Assembly (NCBI GenBank): GCA_965249735.1
Contig: CBDFMS010000025.1
Location: 803,071-867,070, forward strand
Reading direction: 5' to 3'
Length of the DNA stretch: 64,000 bases
DNA from: JANQSS01 sp965249735
GTDB taxonomy: Bacteria > Bacteroidota > Bacteroidia > Chitinophagales > Saprospiraceae
Below the pieces are notes generated by a model, which worked only from the letters and a program-made list of their open reading frames with translations, made no database searches and had not been told where the DNA came from. Of this stretch, positions 44,752-54,963 are shown piece by piece. Position 1 is the stretch's first letter. Each line of letters begins with the position of its first letter. The position numbers were made by a program, and so were the translations under genes.

Positions 44752-45816
44752 TTATATGATCAGCATGGCATCCCCGTAACTATAAAATCTATATTTTTTC
44801 TTAATTGCCTGTTTGTAGGCTTCTTGTATCAATTCCTTTCCACCAAACGCAGATACCATAATAAACAGGCTGGATTTGGGTAAATGGAAATTGGTTACCA
44901 TGCTATCTGCAATAGTGAACTCAAAAGGAGGGTAGATGAATTTGTTTGTCCATCCCTCCAATTCCTTGAGGAGGTTTGTTGCTGACACGGCCGATTCAAT
45001 GGAGCGCATCGTTGTTGTTCCAACAGAACAAACTCTATGACCAGCCTTTTTGGCTGCATTGACGATGGCTACAGCTTCAGATTCGATACGAACATACTCA
45101 GCTTCCATTTTATGTTTTGATAGATCTTCGACTTCGATATTGCGGAATGTGCCGAGTCCGACATGCAAGGTTAGCTCTGCAAAATTTATCCCTTTGATTT
45201 CCAGACGTTTCATCAGACTTTGGCTAAAGTGCAAGCCAGCGGTAGGAGCGGCTACAGCACCCATTTCCTTCGCAAATATTGTTTGATATCGTTCGAGATC
45301 TATCTTTTCGACTTCTCGATTTATATATTTTGGCAGAGGTGTTTGACCTAAACTGAAGAGTTTTTCCCGAAATTCTTCATAGGTACCATCATAAAAGAAA
45401 CGGATTGTACGCCCACGACTTGTTGTATTATCAACCACCTCAGCGACCAAGGCTATTTCACCTTTTTTGTCCTTGAAATACAATTTATTGCCTACGCGAA
45501 TTTTCCTGGCAGGATCGACGAGCACATCCCAAAGAAATGATTGACTATTGAGTTCGCGGAGTAGGAAAACTTCGATTCGGGCATTGGTCTTTTCTTTTTC
45601 CCCAAAAAGACGAGCCGGAAAGACCTTTGTGTTGTTGAAGATCAAAACATCCTGGTCGTTATAATAATCTGTCAAATCCTTGAACACGCGGTGTTCTATT
45701 TCGCCCGTTTCACGGTGAACAACCATCATCTTAGCTTCATCCCGGGACTTAGCAGGGTACTGAGCTATAAGGTTTTCAGGTAGTTCAAAGTTAAATTGTG
45801 ATAGTTTCGTTCGCAT
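44752..45816 (-). CDS. queA: S-adenosylmethionine:tRNA ribosyltransferase-isomerase QueA
   Basis: 354 residues from MRTKLSQFNFELPENLIAQYPA, which fits the family start; the extra 11 codons upstream do not. Family motifs are continuous along the length: the N-terminal F.LPE.LIAQYP, VLIFNNTKVFPARL(F)G, KIRVGNKL, GAVAAPTAGLHFSQ and LHVGLGTFRNIE. QueA transfers ribose from SAM to preQ1 at tRNA position 34 to give epoxyqueuosine. The gene diverges from the ABC permease gene and no other queuosine gene is seen nearby. Confidence 0.96.
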   Translation of the reverse strand: MRTKLSQFNFELPENLIAQYPAKSRDEAKMMVVHRETGEIEHRVFKDLTDYYNDQDVLIFNNTKVFPARLFGEKEKTNARIEVFLLRELNSQSFLWDVLVDPARKIRVGNKLYFKDKKGEIALVAEVVDNTTSRGRTIRFFYDGTYEEFREKLFSLGQTPLPKYINREVEKIDLERYQTIFAKEMGAVAAPTAGLHFSQSLMKRLEIKGINFAELTLHVGLGTFRNIEVEDLSKHKMEAEYVRIESEAVAIVNAAKKAGHRVCSVGTTTMRSIESAVSATNLLKELEGWTNKFIYPPFEFTIADSMVTNFHLPKSSLFIMVSAFGGKELIQEAYKQAIKKKYRFYSYGDAMLII

Positions 45817-46061
45817 ATGAGCTGTGTTTAGAGCGCTCAAAAATAACAAATTCCCAGCGCCATTAAAGGGTTAGATAAAAAATGAGTGTTGGATGGAATC
45901 AACCGCCGCGACTCAGAGACATATAGCAACAACAGAATCAACGAGATAATTCTAAATATGGCAACAAATTTGAACTTCATTTTCATTCTTTGAAGATAAA
46001 ATTTGGTTGTTCATCGATAGAATGAGTCAGGATTAGATAGAACTGCTTACTTTGTCATCAG

Positions 46062-47318
46062 ATGAAAATCCTACTACGCGTCCTGCTCGACAGCACAAGT
46101 CAGGCCTTTCAGCAACTAAGGGCTAATCGGTTGCGAACGCTCCTTTCGTTGTTGGGAGTCACTATCGGCATCTTTTGCATTATCAGTGTTTTCTCCGCCG
46201 TAGATAGTCTGGAGCGGGATATTCGATCTAGTTTCCAAAAGCTTGGTGATGATGTTCTATACATATCGAAGATGCCCTGGACCGAAGATCCAAATCGCAA
46301 TTATTGGAAATACATGCGGCGGCCCAATCCGAGTTATAAAGACTACAAGGCACTGGCAAAAAGGGTAAGTCTGGCTGACCAGATTTCATATTCTGTTTTC
46401 ATTGGGGCGCGAACGGTGAAGTTTAAGTCAAGCGCCGTTAACGGGGCCATTGTCATTGCTGCGACAAAAGATTATGCCGGTCTGTTTAATATTCAATTTG
46501 ACGCCGGACGATATTTTTCTGACTTTGAATATGAAAGTGGGAGCGACAAGGTTGTTTTAGGTTACAAGGTTGCGGAAAATCTATTTGGCAAAATTGACCC
46601 AATTGGGCGAACAATTAAATTGATGGGGCGCAAAGTCCAGGTTGTAGGTGTGATTGAAAAAGCCGGTGAAGATATGTTCAATCCGATTCGGTTTGACTGG
46701 TGCGTAATTGTGGCATATCCCATGGGTAAGAAACTTGCAAATCTCACATCAGATCGACTGTATGGAACCTCATTAAATGTAAAGGCGAAAGAAGGAGAAA
46801 ATCTTGATCGAGTTCGGGATGAAGTGGTTGTAGCTTTACGTTCTATAAGAAAACTTCGCCCAATTGAAAAGGATAATTTCAGCATAAATGAACTTTCATT
46901 ACTCTCCGGAATTCTGGATCAGTTTTTTGGATTATTAAACGCCATTGGAATTGTCATTGGTGGTTTTGCGTTGCTGGTTGGTGCATTTTCAGTTGCCAAT
47001 ATTATGTTTGTTTCTGTGAAGGAAAGAACAAATCAAATCGGGATAAAAAAAGCATTGGGTGCAAAGTCCAATATTATTTTGCTCGAGTTTTTAATTGAAT
47101 CTGTAATACTTTGTATCGTTGGAGGATTCTTTGGCCTTGCTATCGTATACGGAGTAATGGAATTGTTGTCATTTAAAACTGAGAATTTTGCCTTCGTCCT
47201 GTCGTTTGAAAATGTCATATATGGTCTTATCATTTCCTCTGTGATCGGTGTTGTTTCTGGAATTATTCCAGCTTATTTTGCTGCTCGATTAGATCCTGTG
47301 ATAGCGATAAGGAAATGA
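46062..47318 (+). CDS. MacB/FtsX-type ABC transporter permease
   Basis: 418 residues with the MacB topology: one N-terminal helix (TLLSLLGVTIGIFCIISVFSAVDSLE), a periplasmic MacB_PCD domain (about residues 45-260), and three C-terminal helices with the FtsX signature (GGFALLVGAFSVANIMFVSVKERTNQIGIKKALGA...). These permeases pair with an ATPase of the MacB/LolD type. None is adjacent here, so the partner must be encoded elsewhere. Substrates in the family are lipoproteins, toxins or macrolides; none can be assigned. It is monocistronic, running towards the convergent paaZ. Confidence 0.9.
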   Translation: MKILLRVLLDSTSQAFQQLRANRLRTLLSLLGVTIGIFCIISVFSAVDSLERDIRSSFQKLGDDVLYISKMPWTEDPNRNYWKYMRRPNPSYKDYKALAKRVSLADQISYSVFIGARTVKFKSSAVNGAIVIAATKDYAGLFNIQFDAGRYFSDFEYESGSDKVVLGYKVAENLFGKIDPIGRTIKLMGRKVQVVGVIEKAGEDMFNPIRFDWCVIVAYPMGKKLANLTSDRLYGTSLNVKAKEGENLDRVRDEVVVALRSIRKLRPIEKDNFSINELSLLSGILDQFFGLLNAIGIVIGGFALLVGAFSVANIMFVSVKERTNQIGIKKALGAKSNIILLEFLIESVILCIVGGFFGLAIVYGVMELLSFKTENFAFVLSFENVIYGLIISSVIGVVSGIIPAYFAARLDPVIAIRK

Positions 47319-47400
47319 TATCCATATATTCTTTTGTTATCCAAATTGAGAATGATTCTTTATTGGACAATAATTATCAAAATAGAGTAATCAATCCAAT

Positions 47401-49449
47401 TTAACTGCCAGCTTTTTTAACCATAGTCAAAATTGTGGCAATAGCGACAGTCTCGTCCGTTTCATCAAAGACATCCACTAAGAACTTCACAATTCCTTTC
47501 GGTATGTCTTCATCGTCTCGTGTCTCCTGATCCATTTTTTCTTTTACCGTAAGTCGGACAGCGATGGTCATACCGGCATAAACAGGCTTGGTAAAACGGC
47601 ATTCTTCAATTCCGTAATTTAATAACACCGGTCCTTTTTTGGCATCAACGAATAATCCTGCCGCTGCAGATAAAATAAAGTATCCGTGAGCAACGCGTTG
47701 TTCGAAAGTTGTACCCTCGAGCGTTGTGACATCAGTGTGGGCGTAAAAATGATCCCAACTGACATTCGCGAAGTTGACAATATCTGCTTCTGTTATAGTC
47801 CTGCCATGCGTAATGATGGTCTCACCGACGGTTAATTCTTCAAAATATTTTTGAAATGGATGATTTCCGGGATCCTTGAATCTGGCACCGTATTGGTATT
47901 GATTCGTAATCGCTGTAAGTGTTGTTGGCGTTCCCTGAATGGCACATCGTTGAAGATAATGATTGATTCCGCGCATACCGCCCATTTCTTCTCCTCCTCC
48001 TGCCCGGCCGGGCCCGCCATGAACGAGTAGCGGCATTGGAGATCCATGACCCGTGCTCTCCGGAGCGCTTTCACGGTTGAGGACAAGGATGCGACCATGA
48101 TGACTTGCCGCGCCTAAAACGAATCTACGTGCTTCATCATCATTGAAGGTGGCAATCGAACAGCAAAGCGATCCTTTGCCTAGCTTACTTAGTTCTATGG
48201 CTTCATCTAAACCATTGTAAGGCATGATCGTGCAAGCGGGTCCGAAGGCTTCTATTTCATGCGAAGAGAGATTTTCAAAAGGCCGTTCATTGACCATCAG
48301 AATGGGTGAAAAGAATGCTCCTTTATCTGTATTCTCACCGACGGCCTTAACTTCATCAAGGCTTCCATAAACGAGTGTATTGGATTTCAGCAATTGTTCA
48401 ATGTTTGCTCGTACTTCATCCACTTGTTCCATACCAGCAAGTGATCCCATACGGACACCTTGTTCTGCCGGATCGCCTATGACAGTTTTTTTCAATTGAG
48501 CGGAAAGCGCGAGGTGCACATCTTCAACCAAATTTTCGGGGACAAAAACCCGACGAATAGCTGTACACTTTTGTCCACATTTTGTGGTTATTTCATTTCG
48601 AATTTCTTTAATGAACAGACCGAATTCTTCCGAATCAGGATGAACATCCTCGCCAAGTACTGTGCAATTCAGTGAATCAGCCTCCATATTAAAGGGTACG
48701 CTTTCTTCAGTGATCTTTGGCTGGCTTTTCAACATACGTCCAGTGCTGGCACTACCTGTGAATGTCACCACATCTTGTGAACCAACATGGTCTAGAACAC
48801 CACGTGCCGATCCGCAAATTAATTGAAGGGCTCCTTCAGGCAGGATACCAGTTTGAATAATATCGCGGACCATGGCTTCGGTAAGAAAAGAAGTTAGAGT
48901 CGCGGGTTTTACAAGCGCAGGAACACCTGCCAACAAGTTAACTGCCACCTTTTCCAACATACCCCAAATCGGAAAATTAAAGGCGTTGATGTGAATGGCT
49001 ATTCCCTCCTTTGGAACCATAATGTGATGACCGGCAAATTGACCTGATTTTGATAGTGGAGCCAGTTCTCCGTCAACATGAAAGGGTGTATCAGGAAACT
49101 TTTTTCTCAAACTTGCATTCGCAAACAGATTACCAATCCCGCCTTCAATATCGATCCAACTATCTTTTTTGGTAGCTCCTGTCAGATAACTGACGGGATA
49201 GTACTTGTCTTTGATGCTGAATAAGTGAAGGGCCAATTTTTTTAACATGAGGCCACGTTCCCGGAATGTCATTGCACGTAGTGCCGGGCCTCCGGTCTTT
49301 CGACCATACTCGAGTATATCACCAAAATCAAGTCCGGATGTCGTAGCATGGGCAATGGGCTGCCCGTTGATCGCATTGGTAAGGAGTTTTCCTTCACCTT
49401 CGCCATTTGTCCAGCTTCCTAAAACATAATTGCCAAGTTTGTCGACCAT
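47401..49449 (-). CDS. paaZ: PaaZ-type bifunctional aldehyde dehydrogenase / MaoC enoyl-CoA hydratase
   Basis: 682 residues. The N-terminal aldehyde dehydrogenase (residues 1 to about 525) has EGGIGNLFANASLRK, the nucleotide-binding VTFTGSASTGRML and the catalytic Cys295 in TKCGQKCTAIRR. The C-terminal MaoC hotdog (about residues 545-680) has the hydratase motif FANVSWDHFYAHTD and VAHGYFILSAAAGLFV. In Escherichia coli PaaZ opens the oxepin-CoA ring and oxidises the resulting semialdehyde in phenylacetate breakdown. No other paa genes are in view, so the enzyme may act in a scattered pathway or in another CoA-ester route. Convergent with the ABC permease gene. Confidence 0.93.
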   Translation of the reverse strand: MVDKLGNYVLGSWTNGEGEGKLLTNAINGQPIAHATTSGLDFGDILEYGRKTGGPALRAMTFRERGLMLKKLALHLFSIKDKYYPVSYLTGATKKDSWIDIEGGIGNLFANASLRKKFPDTPFHVDGELAPLSKSGQFAGHHIMVPKEGIAIHINAFNFPIWGMLEKVAVNLLAGVPALVKPATLTSFLTEAMVRDIIQTGILPEGALQLICGSARGVLDHVGSQDVVTFTGSASTGRMLKSQPKITEESVPFNMEADSLNCTVLGEDVHPDSEEFGLFIKEIRNEITTKCGQKCTAIRRVFVPENLVEDVHLALSAQLKKTVIGDPAEQGVRMGSLAGMEQVDEVRANIEQLLKSNTLVYGSLDEVKAVGENTDKGAFFSPILMVNERPFENLSSHEIEAFGPACTIMPYNGLDEAIELSKLGKGSLCCSIATFNDDEARRFVLGAASHHGRILVLNRESAPESTGHGSPMPLLVHGGPGRAGGGEEMGGMRGINHYLQRCAIQGTPTTLTAITNQYQYGARFKDPGNHPFQKYFEELTVGETIITHGRTITEADIVNFANVSWDHFYAHTDVTTLEGTTFEQRVAHGYFILSAAAGLFVDAKKGPVLLNYGIEECRFTKPVYAGMTIAVRLTVKEKMDQETRDDEDIPKGIVKFLVDVFDETDETVAIATILTMVKKAGS

Positions 49450-49553
49450 ATTTTTTTCATAAATTTAAGAAAGAAATGGCGGATGTCAATGCTTGAAGCA
49501 GCGATAGACTTTTCCACAGTGTCTTAGAAGTACATGATTATTCAAACCGTATT

Positions 49554-52500
49554 ATGACAAGTTTTACAAAACCTCTTTCCGGGATTTTCATTCTTAAAAA
49601 TTACTTAAGGTTTAGTCTCGGTTTTTTATTATTTATCTCCATATTTAATATTGGAAATAGCCAAAATTGCATTATAAATGATTTGACCGGATCAATATTC
49701 GATTGTGCTAACGGACAATTTTATATCCAACTAAGTTTTGAATATGATAATACAAGTGATTCGTTCACAGTTGCCGGAAATGGTAACAATTATGGAACTT
49801 TTTCTTATAGCTCATTACCTCTGGATTTAGGACCTCTGGATGAAAATTCAACGCCCTATGAATTTGTAGTAATTGATTCGGATGATCCAAATTGCAGTGA
49901 TTTTATTGATGTAGGAATTGTGGACTGCGATTCGATGCAAGCTTGTGAAATTTGGGATCTAGTCGTTGATTTTGATGAGTGTACATCAGATTCGACTTAT
50001 CGAATAATATTAAATTTTAATCATGCAGGCACCGGGGGATTAGGATTCGATTTATGGGCCAATGGCGACTATTTTGATTTTTATTCTTACAATAGTCTCC
50101 CTTTAACAATCAATAATTTCCCACTCGCTGATGGCATGACGAATGGTCTGCTGGTATGCGATAATGACAATGCTAATTGTTGTGAAGATGCAGGTTGGCC
50201 TACGCCAAATTGCAATAATGGAGGAGATTGTGAAATCGACAACGTGAGCGTAGAAATATTGGATTGCGACAATGGAATATTTTATGCTCAAATTAATTTT
50301 GATTATGCCAATGTTGGAGATTCATTTCATATCGATGGGAATGGCGTGGAATATGGGAATTTCAGCTATGATGATATTCCTGTGGTGCTTGGGCCATTGG
50401 TTGCCGATCAAACAAATTATGAATTTGTTGTAATCGATAATTTGAGTATGAATTGCAGTGATTTTATTGGTGTAGGAATTGTGGATTGTGATTCGATGCA
50501 AACGTGTGAAATTTGGGATCTTGTCGTTGATTTTGATGAGTGTACATCAGATTCGACTTATCGAATAGTATTAAATTTCAATCATGCAGGCACCGGAGGA
50601 TTAGGATTTGATTTATGGGCTAATGGCGACTATTTTGAATTTTATTCTTACAACAGTCTCCCTTTAACCATCAATAATTTCCCACTTGGTGATGGTCCTG
50701 TTAATGGGCTGTTTGTTTGCGACAACGATAATCCGAATTGTTGCGAAGATGCAACCTGGACAACACCGAATTGCAACAATGAAGAATGTTCCATCGATAA
50801 TGTCACCGTCGGAATCCTGGAATGTGAAAACGGAGTCTTCTATGCACAGATCAATTTTGATTATATGAATGTGGGTGATTCATTTCATATAAATGGAAAT
50901 GGAATGGAATATGGGAATTTTAGCTATAACGACGTCCCTGTTGTTTTAGGTCCTTTGTCTACCGGGTCAACCAACTATGAATTTGTAGTGATTGACAATG
51001 TGCATATGAATTGCCAGGACTTTATTGATTTGGGTCAGGTTACTTGTGATTCGAATGTAATCTGCGATATTTTCGATTTGAACGTTGAAATTGGTGAATG
51101 TACATCTGACTCTACATATAGTATAATACTGGATTTTGAATATTCGGGAACCACAAACAACTTCTTTGATCTTTGGGCAAATGGCGATTTTTTTGGATTT
51201 TATGAATTCAGCAGTTTGCCGCTTACCATAAATAATTTTCCTTTGGGAATTGGGAATGTAGATTTTTTGATGGTTTGTGAAAATGATAATCCAGACTGCT
51301 GTGCCGGCGCAGAATGGCTCTCACCAAATTGCGATGGCGCATGCGATATTTATGATCTGTTGGTGGAGGAAGTTGATTGTGGTAATGGCGTATTTTATTT
51401 AGAAATAGATTTCGAGTATAATCATGTAGGGGATTCGTTTAAAGTGGTTGGAAACGGGCATAATTATGGTCATTTTAGTTATGCTGATTTGCCTATCGTC
51501 ATTGGACCTTTATCTGTGAATACCTTGGTCAATGAAATTGGTGTCATAGATTTGACATTTCCTGATTGCGGTGAGGATACTGGTGTGACAATTGACTGCG
51601 GCAACTCAAATTGCGATTTGTCCGGCCTCGAGGTGGCAGTTGGCGATATTGTTACCGATTCGACATTTGAATTAACCTTTAATTTTAATCATGCCAATAC
51701 ATCCGACAGCTTTAATGCATTTTCCGGGAATCAATATGTCGGCACTTTTGCCTACGCGGACTTGCCAATTACTATCCCTGAATTTCCAACGCGGGGTTTG
51801 GATTATGAATTACTGCGTGTTTGTGATGCGGAATTTATGGACTGTTGTGCGGTAATTGAATTTATGGTGGATGATTGTGAATCATGTGATATCTCAGATG
51901 TATCAGTCGAAGTCCTGGAATGTGATGGAAATTTGGTTTTTGTGGAGGTTGATTTTAATATAGCGCACGGCAGCGACGCAGGATTTGAAATTGTCGGTAA
52001 CGGACATAATTATGGACAGTTTTCCTATGACGATGTTCCAGTCATCATATCATTTGAATTTAATCCCGGAGATTTTGTTGATTTAATTATCCGGGACCTT
52101 TTGGATCCGAATTGTGTCAATTATACCTTTGTTAATGAAGTCGATTGTGATGAGGAGTGTGAATTATCAAATTTGAGCACAAGTTTAATTGAATGTACAT
52201 CTGATAGCACCTACAACGTGACGATTGATTTTGAATATACCGGTACCGGAGGTCTGGGATTTGATTTATTTGCAAATGGCGATTTTTTTGGATTTTATGG
52301 TTACAGTGAATTGCCTTTGCAAGTTGAAGATTTCCCTACCGATGGTGTACAAGTGGATCTTTTGCAAGTATGCGATAACGACAACCCGAATTGTTGTACC
52401 CAGGTAAGTATCCCGATTCCATCTTGTATTACTGGAATTCAAGATCCGGATCAACTGAATGGACTCAAAATCTTATCCTCCCCCGGGCAATGGGAAATTC

Positions 52501-52676
52501 AGGTGTCACAACCCGGAGTATTAGAACTGTACGATATTGCCGGAAAACAGGTCCAAAAGTCTTTGGAGGTTCGTGATGCTGCGATTATTTCCAACTTGTC
52601 TGATGGTATCTACATTGTCACATGGAGTGGAGCTTGGGGCGTCGTAAGTAAAAAAGCGTTGTTTGTGAATAAGTAG
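49554..52676 (+). CDS. Secreted alternating-repeat protein with a T9SS type A signal, 1040 aa
   Basis: Signal peptide from residue 1 (FSLGFLLFISIFNIGNSQ, about residues 21-37). The body alternates two ~93-residue modules: one like CE(I/L)(W/S)(D/N)L...ECTSDSTY.(I/V).L(N/D)F..(G)TG, with DLWANGDYF..Y; the other like C..D(N/V)(V)SVEILDC.NG.FYAQI(N)(F).Y, with ..(S)F.I.GNG..YG.FSYDD(I/V)PV. About five A/B pairs are visible. It ends with a type A sorting domain (LNGLKILSSPGQWEIQVSQ). Function unknown. A surface or matrix role is plausible from export and repetition. A 561-bp duplication inside it looks recent. Confidence 0.88.
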   Translation: MTSFTKPLSGIFILKNYLRFSLGFLLFISIFNIGNSQNCIINDLTGSIFDCANGQFYIQLSFEYDNTSDSFTVAGNGNNYGTFSYSSLPLDLGPLDENSTPYEFVVIDSDDPNCSDFIDVGIVDCDSMQACEIWDLVVDFDECTSDSTYRIILNFNHAGTGGLGFDLWANGDYFDFYSYNSLPLTINNFPLADGMTNGLLVCDNDNANCCEDAGWPTPNCNNGGDCEIDNVSVEILDCDNGIFYAQINFDYANVGDSFHIDGNGVEYGNFSYDDIPVVLGPLVADQTNYEFVVIDNLSMNCSDFIGVGIVDCDSMQTCEIWDLVVDFDECTSDSTYRIVLNFNHAGTGGLGFDLWANGDYFEFYSYNSLPLTINNFPLGDGPVNGLFVCDNDNPNCCEDATWTTPNCNNEECSIDNVTVGILECENGVFYAQINFDYMNVGDSFHINGNGMEYGNFSYNDVPVVLGPLSTGSTNYEFVVIDNVHMNCQDFIDLGQVTCDSNVICDIFDLNVEIGECTSDSTYSIILDFEYSGTTNNFFDLWANGDFFGFYEFSSLPLTINNFPLGIGNVDFLMVCENDNPDCCAGAEWLSPNCDGACDIYDLLVEEVDCGNGVFYLEIDFEYNHVGDSFKVVGNGHNYGHFSYADLPIVIGPLSVNTLVNEIGVIDLTFPDCGEDTGVTIDCGNSNCDLSGLEVAVGDIVTDSTFELTFNFNHANTSDSFNAFSGNQYVGTFAYADLPITIPEFPTRGLDYELLRVCDAEFMDCCAVIEFMVDDCESCDISDVSVEVLECDGNLVFVEVDFNIAHGSDAGFEIVGNGHNYGQFSYDDVPVIISFEFNPGDFVDLIIRDLLDPNCVNYTFVNEVDCDEECELSNLSTSLIECTSDSTYNVTIDFEYTGTGGLGFDLFANGDFFGFYGYSELPLQVEDFPTDGVQVDLLQVCDNDNPNCCTQVSIPIPSCITGIQDPDQLNGLKILSSPGQWEIQVSQPGVLELYDIAGKQVQKSLEVRDAAIISNLSDGIYIVTWSGAWGVVSKKALFVNK
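49893..50697 (+). repeat. Recent 561-bp (187-codon) tandem duplication within the repeat protein
   Basis: Bases from about 49893 to 50136 recur at +561 bp with only scattered, mostly silent differences. For example gtgtacatcagattcgactt occurs at 49979 and at 50540. The period is an exact multiple of three, so the frame is kept. The middle of the unit is less similar. Confidence 0.85.
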
Positions 52677-52943
52677 TGAATGAGACTCCTGGTCCATTTT
52701 CAGCCGACTTAAATTTTGAGGTATCGAAAAGCACATGTGAGGGTTATCATTATCGATAATCAACGTTGCAGTAAATTTAAGTGTTAGGTTGAATCATATG
52801 AATGCTCTAATTAAGAGAGCTTGTCAATGTGAGTCCTACAATTCTAGGCGTAATGTCAATTTTATATTAAAACTGCGGATATACTCACATATCGCGAGAG
52901 TTGAGCGTTTATTATTTAATTGGTCATTTACAAAATTTGATAA

Positions 52944-53429
52944 ATGAGGCGCTTTAGTATATTATTTTTTCTAATCAGTCTTGTCACCATATCATGCCAT
53001 CACAATAGGGATTTGATGACACATGTGGAAAATGACACGGAAACAATTCAAGGAGCAATCTACATTGGTTGTGAAGTGCCACCATGGCCATTCGATTTTG
53101 AAGGATTGTTATCTTGTGAGCAAGAATTACCTACTGATACTACTACCATAAATCCTGCAAATACTTGTCCGATGTCATCGATTCAAAAGACGGATGGAGA
53201 GTTAGAACTCACTTTTTCATCAGATCAAAACAAGGGTCGAATGGTCATTCGTTCATTGGACTCTGAAATAGAGTTGAAGGACAATAATTTGGTGAGGGTT
53301 ACCCAATTATTTATCAACGACAATGATTATTTCTATATTGAAAAAAATGATATGGAACTGCGAGTCAATGTTAAAAATGTCTATGTTGGTGGTTGTTTCC
53401 ACGAGTTAATTCGATGGGAATCGAATTGA
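52944..53429 (+). CDS. Small putative lipoprotein of unknown function
   Basis: 161 residues. The N-terminus is a short lipoprotein signal with the lipobox LVTISC, so Cys18 would be lipidated after SPII cleavage. The mature part begins with a flexible stretch and contains six more cysteines (e.g. IGCEVPPWPFDFEGLLSC, NTCPM and GGCF), likely in disulfides. It is expected in the periplasm or at the outer membrane. No family is recognised. It stands alone, 267 bp after the repeat protein gene. Confidence 0.7.
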   Translation: MRRFSILFFLISLVTISCHHNRDLMTHVENDTETIQGAIYIGCEVPPWPFDFEGLLSCEQELPTDTTTINPANTCPMSSIQKTDGELELTFSSDQNKGRMVIRSLDSEIELKDNNLVRVTQLFINDNDYFYIEKNDMELRVNVKNVYVGGCFHELIRWESN

Positions 53430-53548
53430 AAATCCGTTAAGCATCTATTTATAGTTTGGATTATTTGCCGTCAGGAACACGGGCGCATAGTCTCTGATTT
53501 GAAGCGATTTTTGTTAAAATAGGAAGTTGTGGAACTTTTAATTCGTTT

Positions 53549-53609
53549 GTGCCCTATAGGTGCCTTGCATCTATAAGTGCCTAGCACATGTAGTGCCTTG
53601 CACTGTGCC
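53549..53609. repeat. Short degenerate repeats around GTGCCTTGCA
   Basis: GTGCCTTGCA occurs at 53560 and 53593, with the variants GTGCCTAGCA at 53577 and GTGCCCTATA at 53549 and a partial GTGCC at 53605. Two of the units read CTATAGGTGCCTTGCAT and CTATAAGTGCCTAGCAC. They lie just downstream of the peptidase gene's stop. Spacing is irregular and no function is known. Confidence 0.55.
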
Positions 53610-53618
53610 ATTGATAAT

Positions 53619-54851
53619 TTAAAATGTCAGGTCAACAATATGTTCTTTGCCTTCACGCAAAACTTTCACCTTTACAGTTTGACCCGGCTCATGCATGTTG
53701 AGGGCTTTCATATATGAATTGATATCAGCAACATCAGTCTCACCTAATTTAATGACCACATCTCCTTTCAAAAGACCGGCCCGCTGAGCTGGGCGATCCT
53801 CCAAAATTCCATCAATTCTTAAGCCATTACCGTCGAATAAATAGTCAGGCATCACACCCATAGTGACTTTAAAGGACATATTCGTTTGTTCTTCTTCTTT
53901 GGTTTTGGTGAAATTCATATTTTGAAATTCGTCCGCTTTTTGGACGATCCGCGAAATAAAACCGCCAATTTTTTTCATCCCATCAAAGTTTACTTTTTCT
54001 ATATCGTCGCTTGGTTTGTGATAGTCCATGTGCTGACCTGTGAAAAAATGTAAAACCGGTGTTTCGGCATAGTAAAAAGAAGAATGATCTGAAGGTCCTG
54101 TGCCAGATTCCGATTTAATAACCTTGAGATTGTCCGTGTTGGCTTCATCGACCACCAGATTCCATATCGGACTGGTACCCACACCATTGACGGCCAGACC
54201 TCGAGATTCATCTAGTCGACCCACCATATCCATATTGACCATAAATTTGTACTGACGGTCTTTGCCGAGTACGGATTTGGTGAAATGATTAGATCCAAGC
54301 AATCCATATTCTTCCCCTGAAAAGGCGATAAACAAAATGTCACTATTCACATATCCTGAATACAACTCCAGCGCCAGCTCCAGCATAACGGCCACGCCGC
54401 TTGCATTATCATCTGCTCCATTGTGTATAGCGGCATCACCGACATGCAGAGAACCAAAGCCACCATGTCCCAGATGATCGTAATGTGCCCCAATGACAAT
54501 CATTTTGTCTCCCGGATTGTCGATCAGCCCCAAAACGTTATATCCTGTTCCGGTGGAGCCTTCACTCATTGGAACATGTGGATTGCCACTAAAGTCAAAT
54601 GATTGTAAAAAAGTACCGTTCTCCCCGGCAGGTTTTAGTCCCATTTTGAACATTCTTCGGGCGATATATTCAGCACTGGCACGTTCTCCAACTGTTCCAG
54701 TAGCGCGACCTTCTTGTTCGTCAGCTGCCAGGAAGGCCACGTCTTCATATAGGTAATCTACAGCTTGACTTTGGTTAATTACGTATTTTGGATTGTGACA
54801 GGCAGCAAGTAATAAGATACTGCCAATAGTCAGGATTCTCGAAAACATCAT
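53619..54851 (-). CDS. M28-family zinc aminopeptidase lipoprotein with PDZ domain
   Basis: 410 residues. The N-terminus is a lipoprotein signal (lipobox LLAAC). The central peptidase domain carries the M28 metal motifs in order: GAHYDHLG, NGADDNASGVAVMLE, AFSGEEYGLLGS, with a second-metal region near HMDYHKPSDDIEKV. The C-terminal third is a PDZ domain (GLRIDGILEDRPAQRAGLLKGD). This pairing is common for surface aminopeptidases of Bacteroidota that trim peptides outside the cytoplasm. It is divergent from the TolB-like gene, and a shared regulatory region of 112 bp lies between them. Confidence 0.92.
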   Translation of the reverse strand: MMFSRILTIGSILLLAACHNPKYVINQSQAVDYLYEDVAFLAADEQEGRATGTVGERASAEYIARRMFKMGLKPAGENGTFLQSFDFSGNPHVPMSEGSTGTGYNVLGLIDNPGDKMIVIGAHYDHLGHGGFGSLHVGDAAIHNGADDNASGVAVMLELALELYSGYVNSDILFIAFSGEEYGLLGSNHFTKSVLGKDRQYKFMVNMDMVGRLDESRGLAVNGVGTSPIWNLVVDEANTDNLKVIKSESGTGPSDHSSFYYAETPVLHFFTGQHMDYHKPSDDIEKVNFDGMKKIGGFISRIVQKADEFQNMNFTKTKEEEQTNMSFKVTMGVMPDYLFDGNGLRIDGILEDRPAQRAGLLKGDVVIKLGETDVADINSYMKALNMHEPGQTVKVKVLREGKEHIVDLTF

Positions 54852-54963
54852 TTGGTTTTGATTGGTTTATAATTGGTATTCATTTTCTTTGCGCTGTGTT
54901 AGCACTAAAAAAGAGATAAACAAAAAACTGTCATTCACCTCCCGAACTACAAATAAACGACTT

